Shown: positions 7,881 to 8,977 of the stretch, piece after piece | Position numbering within the stretch: position 1 is the stretch's first letter | Layout of the letters: each line of letters opens with the position of its first letter | Source: Bacteroidales bacterium | GTDB lineage: Bacteria > Bacteroidota > Bacteroidia > Bacteroidales > ML635J-15 | Direction: 5' to 3' | Length of the DNA stretch: 8,977 nt | NCBI GenBank assembly: GCA_017997855.1 | Contig: JAGOEF010000054.1 | Coordinates: 1-8,977 of the forward strand | Program-made: the position numbers and the translations under genes | The notes under the pieces: model-generated | Seen by the model: only the letters and a program-made list of their open reading frames with translations | Told to the model about the DNA's origin: nothing | The model's database searches: none

Positions 7881-7902
7881 CGGGCGTATATAACCCCGCC
7901 CG
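7881..7902 (+). terminator. Hairpin just after dnaJ, possible terminator or repeat arm
   Basis: CGGGCG (7881-7886) and CGCCCG (7897-7902) form a perfect 6-bp GC stem with a 10-base loop, starting nine bases after the dnaJ stop. No T run follows, so it is not a classical Rho-independent terminator. It may end or stabilise the grpE-dnaJ message, or be the edge of the palindromic repeat cluster that follows. Confidence 0.35.
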
Positions 7903-8305
7903 TCATTGCACGGAGCTCCACAGAGCGATAAAGCAATCTGCATTCTACGGGTGATGATAACAACGACATCTGGGATGTCATTATAACAATAATTTGTTTC
8001 CAATTCCCAATTGCCCGTAGGGCATAAACATCATTAAAAACAAGGCGAATAAAACCGTGTTTCCCGTAGGGAATCAACATCAAAATTTTAAACAGAATGT
8101 CCTACGGGGAAAATACCTCTTTAAATGCAACCCTATCAATGTTGAAGCTCCACCAGCTGTATTTCGACGGGCGTTTATTCATTACCTTCACCGTGTTGCT
8201 TTCTTCGGTGCGGCAATACCGGTTTTAGCCTTACGTATTTTCCCGATTGCCTTCCTGCCCAAAAGAAAAATTATCGGGTCAATCCCGTTCTCCCAAACTC
8301 TTTCT

Positions 8306-8313
8306 TATCTTCG
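8306..8313 (+). promoter_or_regulatory. Candidate -7 promoter box for the EttA-like gene
   Basis: TATCTTCG differs by one base from the Bacteroidota -7 consensus TAnnTTTG and ends 15 bases before the ATG of the EttA-like gene. The same distance separates the exact boxes from the helicase and DUF4290 starts, which adds some weight. No clear -33 TTG is seen. Confidence 0.35.
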
Positions 8314-8328
8314 TGAAAAATTAAACAC

Positions 8329-8977
8329 ATGAGCGACGACAATAAAATTATTTTCTCGATGGTAAGTGTCAGCAAGACATTCCCGCCATCGAAACAGGTA
8401 TTGAAAGATATTTACCTCTCATTTTTCTACGGGGCTAAAATCGGGGTAATTGGTTTAAACGGATCAGGGAAGTCTTCGCTGCTTAAAATTATTGCGGGTG
8501 AGGACAAATCGTTCATGGGCGAAGTGGCCTTTTCGCCCGGATATACGGTGGGTTATCTGCCTCAGGAACCGGTGCTCGACAACACCAAAACTGTGAAGGA
8601 AATTGTGATGGAAGGCGTTCAGGAACTTGCCGATATTCTGAAGGAATACGAAGAGGTGAATCTGCGTTTTTCGGAGCCGCTCGATGATGACGAAATGAAT
8701 AAACTCATTCAGCGTCAGGGTGAACTTACCGAACTAATTGACCAGCACGACGGATGGGAACTCGACTCGAAACTCGAAAGAGCCATGGATGCCCTGCGCT
8801 GTCCCGAACCCGATGCTCCGGTTGAACATCTGTCGGGAGGCGAACGCCGCCGAGTGGCCTTGTGCCGCTTATTGCTGAAACAACCCGATGTGTTGTTGCT
8901 CGATCAGCCTACCAACCACCATGATGCCGAATCGGTGGAATGGCTCGAAATGCACCTGCAGCAATATAAGGGAACGG
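8329..8977 (+). CDS. ettA: EttA-like ABC-F ATPase, N-terminal part (cut by window edge)
   Basis: The frame runs from ATG 8329 to the edge (216 codons, no stop), about two fifths of a normal EttA of roughly 555-560 residues. EttA binds the ribosomal E site and gates the first elongation steps according to ATP/ADP level. The first nucleotide-binding domain is visible: IIFSMVSVSKTFPP, Walker A GLNGSGKSS (42-50), Q-loop YLPQEP with Q79, the arm insertion (about 95-145), signature LSGGERRRVALCRLLL (168-183) and Walker B LLLDQPTNHHDAES (189-202). In this last motif the family's catalytic glutamate is Gln193 (CAG 8905-8907) and the usual Leu of TNHLD is His198 (CAT 8920-8922). Everything else around it is conserved, so this is either a real change in ATP hydrolysis at site one or a sequence error. 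The second ATPase domain lies outside the window. Family assignment is firm. Confidence 0.92.
   Translation, partial: MSDDNKIIFSMVSVSKTFPPSKQVLKDIYLSFFYGAKIGVIGLNGSGKSSLLKIIAGEDKSFMGEVAFSPGYTVGYLPQEPVLDNTKTVKEIVMEGVQELADILKEYEEVNLRFSEPLDDDEMNKLIQRQGELTELIDQHDGWELDSKLERAMDALRCPEPDAPVEHLSGGERRRVALCRLLLKQPDVLLLDQPTNHHDAESVEWLEMHLQQYKGT

Larger units (their letters stand above)
7872..8328. repeat. Gene-free gap with degenerate palindromic repeats
   Basis: This 457-base gap between dnaJ and the EttA gene shows no convincing gene. It contains four CCGTAG/CTACGG cores in both orientations: CTACGG at 7946-7951, GCCCGTAGGGC at 8013-8023, TTCCCGTAGGGAA at 8061-8073 and CCTACGG at 8101-8107. The two plus-orientation copies are small perfect palindromes around GTA. 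A second repeated module pairs AGCTCCAC (7914-7921 and 8146-8153) with a downstream CTG-ATT-ACGGG segment (7938-7953 and 8157-8173). Other structure includes the palindrome GGAGCTCC (7912-7919) and a perfect hairpin GACATC-TGG-GATGTC (7965-7979). This resembles, from memory, dispersed intergenic palindromic repeats seen in many Bacteroidota chromosomes; no other genomic copy can be checked from here. Confidence 0.6.

Noticed and set aside
7868..8083. Minus-strand open frame of 71 codons overlapping the dnaJ end
   Set aside because: It is made almost wholly of repeat and palindrome sequence; its protein-like look most likely comes from the repeats rather than a gene.
8057..8332. Plus-strand open frame of 91 codons in the dnaJ-ettA gap
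   Set aside because: It begins with GTG inside a palindromic repeat, runs through repeat modules and ends inside the start of the EttA-like gene, with no recognisable domain and no promoter box of its own.

Overview
The window looks like an ordinary chromosomal stretch from a member of the Bacteroidota, most likely Bacteroidales-like. Four things point there: a DUF4290 protein immediately upstream of murA; starts without a convincing Shine-Dalgarno sequence; several exact or near matches to the Bacteroidota -7 promoter element TAnnTTTG; and a secreted CUB-domain protein of the kind common in this phylum. No plasmid, phage, insertion sequence, CRISPR, rRNA or tRNA gene was seen.

Left end (1-800, minus strand): a two-gene unit for exported proteins. 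A 146-residue secreted protein of unknown function overlaps by 8 bases a second gene, cut by the window edge, for a secreted CUB-domain protein. A 250-base divergent gap (801-1050) carries a -7-type box in each direction.

Middle (1051-7871, plus strand): housekeeping genes, all in one direction. They are a PcrA/UvrD-type helicase with a probable GTG start, a DUF4290 protein overlapping murA by one base, a secreted TlpA-like thioredoxin with a helical C-terminal tail, then grpE and dnaJ nine bases apart. MurA has aspartate in place of the cysteine that fosfomycin alkylates.

Right end (7872-8977): a 457-base gap without a convincing gene holds degenerate palindromic repeats built around CCGTAG/CTACGG, two perfect small hairpins and a short minus-strand open frame. 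It is followed by the first 216 codons of an EttA-like ABC-F ATPase. In that protein the first ATP site reads DQPTNHHD where the family has DEPTNHLD, so the catalytic glutamate is glutamine.

Functionally the genes cover DNA repair/replication (helicase), the first committed step of peptidoglycan synthesis (MurA), extracytoplasmic thiol redox (TlpA-like), protein folding (GrpE with DnaJ; DnaK is not here) and translation control (EttA). I found no clear new multi-gene system. The best leads are the altered EttA site, the repeat cluster and the paired secreted proteins at the left edge.
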